A stretch of DNA of 9,972 nt. It comes from Planctomycetota bacterium (GTDB taxonomy: Bacteria; Planctomycetota; PUPC01; DSUN01). Location of the stretch: assembly GCA_016872875.1 (NCBI GenBank), contig VGYW01000314.1, positions 1-9,972 on the forward strand, written 5' to 3'. The notes beneath the pieces were generated by a model. The model saw nothing but the letters and a program-made list of their open reading frames with translations. It had not been told where the DNA came from and did not search any database. Position 1 is the stretch's first letter; each line of letters starts with the position of its first letter. The position numbers were made by a program, and so were the translations under genes. Positions 1 to 5,856 of this stretch are shown in pieces.

Positions 1-64
1 GCCCCCTTCGGGGGCTTGGATGGGGGGGACGCGCGATCCCAGGGCTCCCTTCGGTCGCCCTGGG
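1..64. repeat. short palindromic repeats at the left edge
   Basis: Positions 1-15 form a perfect hairpin, GCCCCC-TTC-GGGGGC. Just after it come the complementary runs AGGGCTCCC and GGTCGCCCTGGG around 40-64. This looks like dispersed REP-like palindromic DNA. The first hairpin could also be the terminator of a gene to the left of the window, but no T-run follows it. No gene is visible in 1-295. Confidence 0.5.
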
Positions 65-121
65 CTACGGCTGGGTCGCCCGCGTCGGCGGGCTACAAGG
101 CCCCGAGATGTGGGCAAAGAT

Positions 122-183
122 CAGGGCTTCGCCCTGGGCTGATATAGTACGCTCCGTTTGGAGCTTCGGCGCCGAAGAACGTT
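122..183 (+). repeat. dispersed palindromic repeat, copy 1 (CAGGGCTTCGCCCTG type)
   Basis: The element has three consecutive palindromes: CAGGGCTTCGCCCTG (122-136), a CTCC...GGAG hairpin (about 152-163) and CTTCGGCGCCGAAG (164-177). A shared core, GGGCTGATATAGTACGC, lies between the first two, and the element ends in GAACGTT. The same order of motifs recurs at 4983-5038 on this strand and at 4820-4868 inverted, so this is a genuine repeat family in this genome. It lies about 40 bases upstream of the gatC promoter. Confidence 0.8.
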
Positions 184-221
184 ACCAGAATCGGGGGCCA
201 CACTCAGGGGAGAACCCGCGC

Positions 222-249
222 TTGCTTTTTGCCGCGGCGCCGCTAGAAT
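222..249 (+). promoter_or_regulatory. sigma70-type promoter for gatC
   Basis: TTGCTT (222-227) and TAGAAT (244-249) are separated by 16 bases. Transcription would begin near 256 and give a leader of about 40 nt before the gatC start at 296. The TAGAAT hexamer also occurs in the glyS promoter of this window. Confidence 0.6.
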
Positions 250-295
250 AGCAGTGTCGCTGCCACGGGTCGGCAGGCCGAGGGCTCGACGGACG

Positions 296-586
296 ATGGC
301 GCTGAAACGCGAAGAGATTGACTACGTGGCCCACCTTTCGCGCCTGGCGCTCAGCGAGGCGGAGCGCGAGCTCTTCGGCGCACAACTCGCCAGCATCCTC
401 GCCTACGTGGAGAAGCTCAACGAGCTCGACACCACGGGCGTGCCGCCCACGACCCACGTGCTGGGCCTCCACAACGTGTTCCGCGACGACGCCGAGCGCC
501 CCTCGACGCCCCGCGAGGCGATCCTCGCCAACGCGCCCGCCCAGGCCTGTGGCTGCTACCTCGTCCCGAAAATCCTCGACGGATGA
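296..586 (+). CDS. gatC: Asp-tRNA(Asn)/Glu-tRNA(Gln) amidotransferase subunit C
   Basis: GatC is the small subunit of the GatCAB complex, which converts mischarged Glu-tRNA(Gln) or Asp-tRNA(Asn) to the correct aminoacyl-tRNA in the cytoplasm; it stabilises GatA on GatB. The 96-residue product has the normal family length. It shows the hallmark helix VAHLSRLALSEAE, then LASILAYVEKLNELDTTGVP, a THVLGLHNVFRDD segment, and the closing NAP...YLVPKIL motif. The frame is open back to 158, but homology begins at MALKREEIDY, so ATG 296 is chosen; a promoter at 222-249 also lies inside the longer frame. The ribosome site is weak (GAGGG about 11 nt upstream). gatA and gatB are not here: the next gene is FabZ-like, so the subunit genes are dispersed. 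The stop codon lies inside a GGATGATT-type hairpin repeat. Confidence 0.95.
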   Translation: MALKREEIDYVAHLSRLALSEAERELFGAQLASILAYVEKLNELDTTGVPPTTHVLGLHNVFRDDAERPSTPREAILANAPAQACGCYLVPKILDG

Positions 587-663
587 TTGGATGAATGGAT
601 GGATGAAGGAATGGGTGCGCCAGGCTCCGACACTCATCCACCCATCCATTCATCCATCCATCC
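581..663. repeat. GGATGAAT-type microsatellite hairpin, copy 1
   Basis: The left arm (581-617) is built from GGATGATT/GGATGAAT/GGATG words. After a spacer of about 13 nt, the right arm (631-663) carries the complementary CATCC/CATTCATCC words. The arms match imperfectly. The gatC stop codon (584-586) lies inside the first word. Similar elements follow kdsC (7877-7953) and the lptC/A-like gene (9411-9488). It may fold in RNA and act as a terminator or 3'-end stabiliser, though no T-run follows. Confidence 0.85.
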
Positions 664-704
664 GAGCGTCAAGCCAGCCAATGCCTCTCTAGGAGAAAGC
701 CGCC

Positions 705-1181
705 GTGCCGAAGCCGCCGATAGTTGACCCCGCCACGATTGACACCAGCCGCGTCGAGTACGACGTCGAGGGCATCCGCAGGTTCAACAAGCAGCGTTAC
801 GAGATGGAGCACCTCACCGCCGTGGTGCACGTGGACCGCGCGAAGCGCCTCATCATCGCCTACAAGGACGTGACGGACCACGAGTTCTGGGTGCGGGGCC
901 ACATCCCCGGGCGGCCGCTGATGCCGGGCGTCATCATGTGCGAGGCGGTGGCCCAGGCCGCCAGCTTCCTCATCGCCCAGTGCCTCGACAACCCGCCCGA
1001 GTTCGTCGGCTACGGCGGCATGGACGAGGTCCGCTTCCGCGGCGAGGTCAAGCCGGGCGAGCGCTTCCTCATCGTCGGACAGATCGAGTCCCTGCGCCGC
1101 GCCTACGCTGTCATGCAGGCCCAGGCCTTCGTCGGTACCAAGATGGTATTCGAAGGCAAGATCATAGGCGTGCCCATGTAG
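705..1181 (+). CDS. FabZ-like 3-hydroxyacyl-ACP dehydratase
   Basis: The product is a hotdog-fold dehydratase, expected to remove water from 3-hydroxyacyl-ACP in fatty acid elongation in the cytoplasm. Its 158 residues fit the FabZ family. The active-site segment GHIPGRPLMPGVIMCEAVAQ (65-84) matches FabZ HFPGxPxMPGVxxxEAxAQ, with catalytic His66 and Glu80; FRGEVKPGERF (111-121) and the C-terminal GTKMVFEGKI fit the remaining strands. The N-terminus lacks the usual PHRxPFLLVD motif and has RFNKQRYEMEHLTAVVHVD instead, so this is a divergent subgroup and a role in another lipid pathway is possible. GTG at 705 is the start: AGGAGA (691-696) sits 8 nt upstream. It lies 118 nt after gatC, separated by the hairpin repeat, and 52 nt before the UroD-like gene. 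Confidence 0.88.
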   Translation: MPKPPIVDPATIDTSRVEYDVEGIRRFNKQRYEMEHLTAVVHVDRAKRLIIAYKDVTDHEFWVRGHIPGRPLMPGVIMCEAVAQAASFLIAQCLDNPPEFVGYGGMDEVRFRGEVKPGERFLIVGQIESLRRAYAVMQAQAFVGTKMVFEGKIIGVPM

Positions 1182-1186
1182 GCGGA

Positions 1187-1219
1187 TTCTTGATTTTTGA
1201 TCTTCGATTTGCGATTTCA
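1187..1219. repeat. low-complexity GATTTTTGATCTTCGATTT-type run
   Basis: The gap between the FabZ-like and UroD-like genes holds a run of near-identical TTGAT/TCGATTT words, AT-richer than its surroundings. It resembles one arm of the microsatellite hairpins seen elsewhere in the window, but no complementary arm is present here. It is probably a degraded or half element. Confidence 0.45.
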
Positions 1220-1233
1220 GAAACAGACAAGTC

Positions 1234-2343
1234 ATGACCGGGCGGGATCGTTTCCTCAAAGCCTTGCGCCGCGAACAGCCGGACCGAGTGCCGGTGTGGG
1301 AACTCATCGTCAACGAACCGGTGATTCGCGCGCTCTACGGCCCGGGAGTGTCCTACCACGACTTCTGCGAGCTGGAGGACCTCGATGGCGTGACGGCCTT
1401 CGAGAGCCAGCGGCTCGAACGCCTCGGCCCCGACACCGCACGCGACGAATGGGGCATCGTCTGGCGCACCGACCCCCAGACCGCCATCCCCTACCGCGTG
1501 GACGGCCCCATCCACTCGCCCGCCGACCTCGACCGCTATCAGCCGCCCGACCCCGACGCCCCGCACCGCCTCGCGGGCCTCGCCGAGGCCGTCCGACGCT
1601 TCGGGGGGCGCCGCGCCATCGTCTTCCTCTCCCACGACGCCTTCGAGTTCTCGCACTACCTCTACGGCTTCGACAACCTGATGGTGTCCTATGTGTTCGC
1701 CCCCGATGTCGCCCACCGCCTCGCACGCATCGTGACCGACTACAAGCGGCGGGTGTGCGAGCGCGCCGCGGCGCTCGGCGCCGACGTGTTGCTCACCGGC
1801 GACGACTATGCGAACCGCAAAGCCCCCCTGATGTCGCCCGCCCACTTCCGCCAGTTCGTCCTCCCCTACCTCGCCGAAATGGTGGAGACCGCCCACCGCC
1901 TCGGCAAGCCCTTCATCAAGCACACCGACGGCAACCTCTGGCCGATTCTGGACGATATGGTGGACGCGGGGATTGACGCCCTCGACCCCATCGAGCCGAT
2001 CGCGGGCATGGACATCGGCGAGGTGAAGGCCCGCTACGGAGGCCGCATCGCCCTCTGCGGCAACGTAGACTGCGGCGAGCTCCTCTCCCGCGGCACCCCG
2101 CGCCAGGTAGTCGAAGCCGTCAAGGAAACCATCGCCAAGGCCAGCCCTGGCGGCGGACACATCCTCGCCTCCTCCAACAGCATCCACCCGGCGGTTCGCC
2201 CCGAGAACTACCGCGCCATGCTCGCCGCCGCACGCCGCTTCGGCCGTTACCCCCTCGACCCCTCGCTCGTCGCCCGGTACCGCACCAGGAGCTACATCGC
2301 AGGCCAGTTGCGGCTCGGCGCAACCCGTCCCAAGGAGACCTAG
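1234..2343 (+). CDS. uroporphyrinogen decarboxylase (URO-D) family protein, probably not HemE
   Basis: This 369-residue protein has the URO-D/methyltransferase TIM-barrel pattern. It opens with RDRFLKALRREQPDRVPVWE, has TGDDYANRKAPLMSPAHFRQ (188-207), and has IKHTDGN (228-234), which corresponds to the barrel strand that in MtaA-type enzymes carries the zinc-ligand HxC. CGNVD (275-279) and SSNSIHPAV (313-321) complete the family signature. The RQAGR motif of true HemE is absent, and HTD replaces HxC, so neither porphyrin decarboxylation nor zinc-thiol methyl transfer is supported. Such paralogues are numerous in environmental bacteria and often act in corrinoid-linked or carbohydrate/methyl catabolism, but no partner gene is next door, so the substrate is unknown. 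ATG 1234 fits the family N-terminus, but no clear ribosome site precedes it. Confidence 0.85.
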   Translation: MTGRDRFLKALRREQPDRVPVWELIVNEPVIRALYGPGVSYHDFCELEDLDGVTAFESQRLERLGPDTARDEWGIVWRTDPQTAIPYRVDGPIHSPADLDRYQPPDPDAPHRLAGLAEAVRRFGGRRAIVFLSHDAFEFSHYLYGFDNLMVSYVFAPDVAHRLARIVTDYKRRVCERAAALGADVLLTGDDYANRKAPLMSPAHFRQFVLPYLAEMVETAHRLGKPFIKHTDGNLWPILDDMVDAGIDALDPIEPIAGMDIGEVKARYGGRIALCGNVDCGELLSRGTPRQVVEAVKETIAKASPGGGHILASSNSIHPAVRPENYRAMLAAARRFGRYPLDPSLVARYRTRSYIAGQLRLGATRPKET

Positions 2344-2360
2344 CCTTCTGCCCGGAGACG

Positions 2361-2409
2361 CTCACCTCTCCCTCGGGGAGAGGTCGCCCGCCGAGGGCGG
2401 GCGGGTGAG
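2361..2409. repeat. branched palindrome upstream of the 42-bp array
   Basis: CTCACC (2361-2366) pairs with GGTGAG (2404-2409). Between them are two smaller hairpins, CCTCTCCC-TCG-GGGAGAGG (2365-2383) and CGCCCGCC...GGGCGGGCG (about 2385-2403). Together they can fold as a cruciform or three-way structure. The CCTCTCCC/GGGAGAGG stem is related to the units of the array that follows. Confidence 0.7.
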
Positions 2410-2431
2410 GGTGCTTCCCTCTGCGCCCGGG

Positions 2432-2767
2432 GGCGGAGCACCCTCACCCCGGCCCTCTCCCCGAGGGAGAGGGGGCGGAGCACCCTCACCCCGGCCCTCT
2501 CCCCGAGGGAGAGGGGGCGGAGCACCCTCACCCCGGCCCTCTCCCCGAGGGAGAGGGGGCGGAGCACCCTCACCCCGGCCCTCTCCCCGAGGGAGAGGGG
2601 GCGGAGCACCCTCACCCCGGCCCTCTCCCCGAGGGAGAGGGGGCGGAGCACCCTCGCCCCGGCCCTCTCCCCGAGGGAGAGGGGGCGGAGCACCCTCACC
2701 CCGGCCCTCTCCCCGAGGGAGAGGGGGCGGAGCACCCTCACCCCGGCCCTCTCCCCGAGGGAGAGGG
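2432..2767. repeat. tandem array: eight 42-bp units, each a hairpin
   Basis: Eight head-to-tail copies of a 42-bp unit begin GGCGGAGCACCCTCACCCC and contain the hairpin CCCTCTCCC-CGA-GGGAGAGGG. By eye the units are identical except for one change in unit 6 (A to G at 2656). Because 42 is a multiple of 3, both strands stay open: PSPRPSPRGRG repeats on + and LSLGERAGVRV repeats on -. These are spurious reading frames of a repeat family that is widely dispersed in bacterial genomes. The array fills the gap between the UroD-like gene and a small membrane protein gene, ending 16 nt before the latter's ATG. Confidence 0.97.
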
Positions 2768-2783
2768 AGGATGGTTTGGTCCG

Positions 2784-3053
2784 ATGGGACGCAAACGCAG
2801 AGACCCGCTCGCTGGCCCCCTGGGCGCTGTCCTGAAGTTCTTCTTCTCCGCCCTCTTCGGCTGCCTCATCTCGCTGGCCATTGCGGGCCTCTTCTACTGG
2901 TGCGGGCTGGGCCTCTGGTTCTGGCAGAGCCGATGGGTTCACATCCTCTGGATCATCCCGCTGGCCTGGGGGCTGCTGGGCATCCTGTGGTTTGACCAGA
3001 TGCTCGACTGGGCGCGCGAAATCCTCGAAGGCTTCTCCGGCCAGGACAGTTAG
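2784..3053 (+). CDS. small two-helix membrane protein of unknown function
   Basis: I do not recognise this 89-residue protein. A basic N-terminus (MGRKRRDP) precedes a long hydrophobic stretch at about 17-46 and a second at about 52-70 (WVHILWIIPLAWGLLGILWF), followed by an acidic amphipathic tail (DQMLDWAREILEGFSGQDS). By the positive-inside rule the N-terminus should be cytoplasmic, giving a hairpin topology in the inner membrane. The protein is rich in Trp (7 residues), typical of interfacial anchoring. ATG 2784 is the natural start; the nearest ribosome-site-like sequence, GAGGGAGG at about 2763-2770, lies 13 nt upstream and is formed partly by the last unit of the 42-bp array. A strong hairpin terminator follows 7 nt after the stop. 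It is probably real, given its coherent membrane topology and terminator, but the function is unknown. Confidence 0.7.
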   Translation: MGRKRRDPLAGPLGAVLKFFFSALFGCLISLAIAGLFYWCGLGLWFWQSRWVHILWIIPLAWGLLGILWFDQMLDWAREILEGFSGQDS

Positions 3054-3059
3054 CACAAA

Positions 3060-3089
3060 CCTCCCGCGGGTTCCGAAACCCGCGGGAGG
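3060..3089 (+). terminator. hairpin terminator after the small membrane protein gene
   Basis: CCTCCCGCGGGTT (3060-3072) and AACCCGCGGGAGG (3077-3089) form a perfect 13-bp stem with loop CCGA, starting 6 nt after the stop codon. The following tract (CTCTTTCCCCC) is only weakly T-rich, so termination may be partial or the stem may mainly protect the 3' end. Confidence 0.75.
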
Positions 3090-3109
3090 ATCCGCCCTCT
3101 TTCCCCCGT

Positions 3110-3138
3110 TTGGCCGAGTGGCGGCTTCTTGGTAGAAT
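3110..3138 (+). promoter_or_regulatory. sigma70-type promoter upstream of glyS
   Basis: TTGGCC (3110-3115) and TAGAAT (3133-3138) are spaced by 17 bases. Transcription would begin near 3145, giving a leader of about 290 nt before the glyS start at 3438, almost all of it palindromic repeat. Confidence 0.6.
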
Positions 3139-3187
3139 ATCCCTTCCTTTGGTTCGATGCGCCATAACGGTGCGAATGCGCCTCTTA

Positions 3188-3416
3188 GTCCCGAAGGGAC
3201 GCCAGTAGGTTGCCGGCGGCTTCAGCCGCCGGAAAAGGAGCTAGCCCCGGGACCAGTCCCGTAGGGACGGCAGAACCCCGCGGTGCGGCGATCACGGACC
3301 TGTTTCTGCCGTCCCTTCGGGACTTCGCTGGTTCTGGCGCCGGGTCCGGCGGCTGAAGCCGCCGGCAACCCACTTTGCTCCCTTCGGGAGCAGTCCACTT
3401 CGCTCCCTTCGGGAGC
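3188..3416. repeat. nested inverted repeat filling the glyS leader
   Basis: Several palindromes are nested. The outer 26-nt arms at 3208-3233 and 3345-3370 are perfectly complementary, and each contains the palindrome CGGCGGCTTCAGCCGCCG. The inner 21-nt arms at 3255-3275 and 3304-3324 match at 20 of 21 positions, each with its own GTCCC...GGGAC hairpin. GTCCCGAAGGGAC (3188-3200) precedes them, and two tandem copies of GCTCCCTTCGGGAGC (3377-3391, 3402-3416) follow. The block sits between the promoter and the ribosome site of glyS, so it would be transcribed as a heavily structured leader. It shows no T-box specifier or antiterminator motif. Confidence 0.9.
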
Positions 3417-3437
3417 AAGCGTCTCCAGGAGTTTGGC

Positions 3438-4778
3438 GTGCCCAACGCGAAGAGCGAGCAGGACGTGATGGAGAAGATCGTGTCGCTGTGCAAACGGCGC
3501 GGGTTCATCTTCCAATCGTCCGAAATCTACGGCGGACTGAATAGCTGCTGGGACTACGGGCCGCTCGGCTCGGAGCTGAAGCGCAACGTGAAGGAGGCCT
3601 GGTGGAACGCCGTGGTGCGCGACCGCGAGGACGTCGTGGGCATCGACGCCTCGATCCTCATGCACCCGCGCGTCTGGGAGGCCTCGGGGCACGTGGCCGG
3701 CTTCACCGACCCGCTCGTTGACTGCAAGGTGTGCAAGAAGCGCTTCAGGGCCGATCATGTCGCCGACGCGAAACGCTGTCCGGAGTGCGGCGGAGAGCTC
3801 ACAGAGGCCCGACAATTCAACCTGATGTTCAAGACCTTCATGGGTCCCGTGGAGGACGCCGCGGCGGTGGTCTACATGCGGCCCGAGACGGCTCAGGGGA
3901 TTTTCGTGAACTTCGAGAACGTGATGGCGTCGGCCCGCCTCAAGCCGCCCTTCGGCATCGCGCAGATCGGCAAGAGCTTCCGAAACGAGATCACCCCAGG
4001 CAACTTCATCTTCCGCACCCGCGAGTTCGAGCAGATGGAGATCGAGTACTTCGTCAAGCCCGGCACCGACGAGACTTGGTTCGAGCACTGGAAGGCCGAG
4101 CGGTTCCGCTGGTACACCGACCTCGGCATTCGCGCAGGCAAACTTCGCATGCGGCCCCACGAGGCCCACGAGCTGGCGCACTACGCCAAGGCCTGCGTGG
4201 ACGTCGAATACGAGTTCCCCTTCGGCTGGAGCGAGCTCGAGGGCGTCGCGAACCGCACCGACTTCGACCTGAAGCGGCACACCGAGTATTCGGGCAAGGC
4301 ACTCGAATACTTCGACACCCAGACCCGCGAGCGCTACGTCCCCTACGTCATCGAGCCGTCGGCGGGCGTTGACCGCTCGCTCCTGACGTTCCTGGTGGCC
4401 GCCTTCGAGGAGGTGGTGACGGAGAAGGGGGAGACCGAGCGGTTCCTGAGGCTCCACCCGAAGCTCGCGCCCATCAAGGTGGCCGTCTTCCCACTCGTCA
4501 ACAAGGCGGGCATGCCCGAGCTCGCGCGGAAGGTCTTCGACTCGATGAAGAAGCGGTTCCATTGCTTCTACGACGACGGCGGGGCGATCGGCCGCCGCTA
4601 CCGCCGCCAGGACGAGGCCGGCACCCCCTATTGCGTCACCGTGGACGGCCAGTCGCTCGAGGACAACACGGTCACGGTCCGCTACCGCGACAGCCGCGAG
4701 CAGCCGCGCGTGGCCATTCCCGACCTCGCCCCCTTCGTTGCCGAGAAGCTGGAGGGCGCGAAGTCGAGCGTCGTGTGA
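3438..4778 (+). CDS. glyS: glycyl-tRNA synthetase, single-chain alpha2 type
   Basis: This class II enzyme attaches glycine to tRNA(Gly) in the cytoplasm. The 446-residue product begins with the family signature [20 protein letters not shown] followed by [14 protein letters not shown]. Motif 1 is around [17 protein letters not shown] (76-92). A CxxC pair (Cys96/99) and a second pair (Cys114/117) form a likely zinc-binding insertion. Motif 2 spans [20 protein letters not shown] (177-196) and motif 3 [13 protein letters not shown] (306-318). The anticodon-binding domain fills about 345-440, ending in [19 protein letters not shown] and a VAEKLEG helix. The frame is open to 3375, but GTG 3438 is preferred: AGGAG (3427-3431) lies 6 nt upstream and the residues before it are translated repeat. 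It appears monocistronic, with its own promoter at 3110 and repeats on both sides. Confidence 0.97.
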   Translation: MPNAKSEQDVMEKIVSLCKRRGFIFQSSEIYGGLNSCWDYGPLGSELKRNVKEAWWNAVVRDREDVVGIDASILMHPRVWEASGHVAGFTDPLVDCKVCKKRFRADHVADAKRCPECGGELTEARQFNLMFKTFMGPVEDAAAVVYMRPETAQGIFVNFENVMASARLKPPFGIAQIGKSFRNEITPGNFIFRTREFEQMEIEYFVKPGTDETWFEHWKAERFRWYTDLGIRAGKLRMRPHEAHELAHYAKACVDVEYEFPFGWSELEGVANRTDFDLKRHTEYSGKALEYFDTQTRERYVPYVIEPSAGVDRSLLTFLVAAFEEVVTEKGETERFLRLHPKLAPIKVAVFPLVNKAGMPELARKVFDSMKKRFHCFYDDGGAIGRRYRRQDEAGTPYCVTVDGQSLEDNTVTVRYRDSREQPRVAIPDLAPFVAEKLEGAKSSVV

Positions 4779-4819
4779 ACTGGAGTATAGCCACCAGTGC
4801 TGTTGACCATCTTCGATTC

Positions 4820-5029
4820 CGAAGCTCCGAACGGAGCGTACCATAGCAGCCCAGGGCGAAGCCCTGGGACAGGCAGACGGCCAGATTCAGCCCTGTAGGG
4901 GCGTACTGCCCGCCGTAGGCAGGATGCGGCGTCAGGACCGCATAGTACGCCCTTTCAGGGCTGACCTGCCTACCGCCCCCTTCCCAGGGCTTCGCCCTGG
5001 GCTGCTATAGTACGCCCCTCTTGGGGCTC
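4820..5029. repeat. nested palindromic block with two more copies of the CAGGGCTTCGCCCTG repeat
   Basis: The gap after glyS (4779-5103) is almost entirely repeat. An inverted copy at 4820-4868 and a direct copy at 4983-5029 of the element seen at 122-183 face each other. Inside them, TTCAGCCCTGTAGGGGCGTA (4887-4906) pairs with TACGCCCTTTCAGGGCTGA (4945-4963), and GGCAG words pair with CTGCC words. The whole 210 bases can therefore fold as one hierarchical stem. No gene or T-rich terminator is visible, though the block could end glyS transcripts. Confidence 0.85.
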
Positions 5030-5058
5030 TTGAACGTTCGTCCGTTCGCGTGTATCAT
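5030..5058 (+). promoter_or_regulatory. sigma70-type promoter for the DUF2283 cassette
   Basis: TTGAAC (5030-5035) and TATCAT (5053-5058) are spaced by 17 bases, which places the start near 5065 and gives a leader of about 39 nt. The -35 hexamer directly abuts the repeat copy at 4983-5029, whose family members end in GAACGTT, so the repeat appears to supply the -35 box. Confidence 0.65.
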
Positions 5059-5103
5059 GACTGCGACGGTTTGGACCCTGAGATGCCTTGCGAAGTCTGA
5101 GCC

Positions 5104-5340
5104 ATGGCCAGAGACCCTATTGTAGATGAAGTGCGCGCCATCCGCGAGGAACTGGCTGCACGCTTCGGGTTCAACGTTCGCGCGATCGCGGAGGACGCGC
5201 GCAAGCGCCAGAAGAGCAGCGGGCACAAGGTCGTCTCGCTGCCCCCCAAGCGTCCGGGAAAGACCAGCAGCCGCGTGGCGTCCCGTTCTCGGCCCTGCTC
5301 CCCAGATGCCTCAGGAGAGCGTGTAAGGGCAGTTCCGTGA
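5104..5340 (+). CDS. small DPI-EVRAIR family protein, paralogue of the protein at 5641
   Basis: I cannot give this 78-residue protein a named family. Its N-terminal half, DPIVDEVRAIREELAARFGF (4-23) then AIAEDARKRQ and HKVVSLPPKR, is predicted helical and charged. It aligns without gaps to the product at 5641-5847, with about 27 identical positions over some 49 residues. From memory, short proteins starting DPIVxEVRxxRxE are common near small toxin-antitoxin-like genes in cyanobacteria and planctomycetes, so an antitoxin-like or DNA-binding role is a guess only. The C-terminal 28 residues are low-complexity (Arg, Ser, Pro). ATG 5104 follows a promoter at 5030-5058; the ribosome site is weak (GAAG). 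It ends 10 nt before the DUF2283 gene, so the two are likely cotranscribed. Confidence 0.75.
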   Translation: MARDPIVDEVRAIREELAARFGFNVRAIAEDARKRQKSSGHKVVSLPPKRPGKTSSRVASRSRPCSPDASGERVRAVP

Positions 5341-5350
5341 GGGAAGCGAG

Positions 5351-5590
5351 ATGACGATCTCCTACGACACCGAGGCCGATGCCCTCTATATTGAGATCTG
5401 CGAGGGCAAGTTCGCCAGCAATCGTGAGGCGATGCCCGGGGTGATTCTGGACATCGGCTCAGAGGGAGAATTGCTCGGCATTGAGATTCTCGACGCAAGC
5501 CGCCGGTGCCCACTGAAGGAGTTGGCTCACGTGGACATCTCGATGCCGCTCCAGCTCGCGGATTCGCCCCTGCCGGCGCCTCGGTCGTGA
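5351..5590 (+). CDS. DUF2283 family protein
   Basis: The 79-residue product matches the DUF2283 pattern. ISYDTEADALYIEI (3-16) corresponds to the family's YDxEADALYI strand, and GVILDIGSEGELLGIEILDA (30-49) to its GxxxDxxxxGxxxGIEIL core. DUF2283 proteins are small beta-rich proteins with no proven biochemical role. They are often encoded beside small putative toxins such as DUF4258, which has led to the suggestion that they act as antitoxins; no DUF4258 gene is visible here. The neighbours are instead two paralogous DPI-EVRAIR proteins. The start is supported by GAGGG (5339-5343) 7 nt upstream, overlapping the stop of the preceding gene. The last 12 residues (Pro/Ala-rich) lie outside the domain. 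Confidence 0.88.
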   Translation: MTISYDTEADALYIEICEGKFASNREAMPGVILDIGSEGELLGIEILDASRRCPLKELAHVDISMPLQLADSPLPAPRS

Positions 5591-5640
5591 GTTGTCGTGG
5601 GATTCGGATGCGCACCCGGCGGGCTCGTGGAGCGCTCAAC

Positions 5641-5847
5641 GTGTCGGAAGACCCCATCCTGAAAGAAGTGCGGGCGATTCGCCATCGCCAGGCCGCCAAG
5701 TTCAACTTCGACATCGCCGCGATGGTTGAGGACGCCATGAAGCGCCAGGGCAAGGATGGCCGCAAGGTCGTCTCGCGCGCTGCCAAGCGCCGCACGGCCA
5801 CCGTGAGCCGCGAGCCGCAGGCGGAGGCCGTGCCTACCGAGCGATGA
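5641..5847 (+). CDS. small DPI-EVRAIR family protein, second copy
   Basis: This is a 68-residue paralogue of the product at 5104. It begins SEDPILKEVRAIRHRQAAKF and continues FDIAAMVEDAMKRQ and GRKVVS, keeping the DPI, EVRAIR, AA-F-F, EDA-KRQ and KVVS positions of the first copy. The tails after KVVS differ, so the conserved part is about 50 residues. GTG 5641 is chosen because GGAG (5629-5632) lies 8 nt upstream and the homology starts there, although the frame is open back to 5506. It lies 50 nt after the DUF2283 gene and 9 nt before the membrane protein, inside the same likely operon. The function is unknown; the duplication around DUF2283 suggests a functional unit rather than chance. Confidence 0.78.
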   Translation: MSEDPILKEVRAIRHRQAAKFNFDIAAMVEDAMKRQGKDGRKVVSRAAKRRTATVSREPQAEAVPTER

Positions 5848-5856
5848 GGGGACGGC

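Noticed and set aside
1162..2187. 341-codon minus-strand open frame opposite the UroD-like gene
   Set aside because: Antisense shadow; its end reads the GATTTTTGATC low-complexity run, and the + strand protein has clear family motifs.
2432..2767. CRISPR-like array of 42-bp repeats
   Set aside because: The units are directly contiguous with no unique spacers, and no cas genes are present.
2340..3056. Minus-strand frame of 238 codons with LSLGERAGVRV repeats, and the + strand frame 2405-2995 with PSPRPSPRGRG repeats
   Set aside because: Both are translations of the 42-bp palindromic array; the periodicity of three keeps them open. They have no family homology outside the repeats and no ribosome site.
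3145..3180. Possible tRNA T-arm (GGTTCGATGC)
   Set aside because: No cloverleaf stems or acceptor complement could be found around it.
3139..3437. T-box riboswitch in the glyS leader
   Set aside because: The leader is made of generic palindromic repeats; no specifier loop, T-box sequence or terminator/antiterminator pair is visible.
3222..4844. 540-codon minus-strand open frame opposite glyS
   Set aside because: It is a shadow of the high-GC codon pattern of glyS; it has no recognisable domain and runs through intergenic repeats at both ends.
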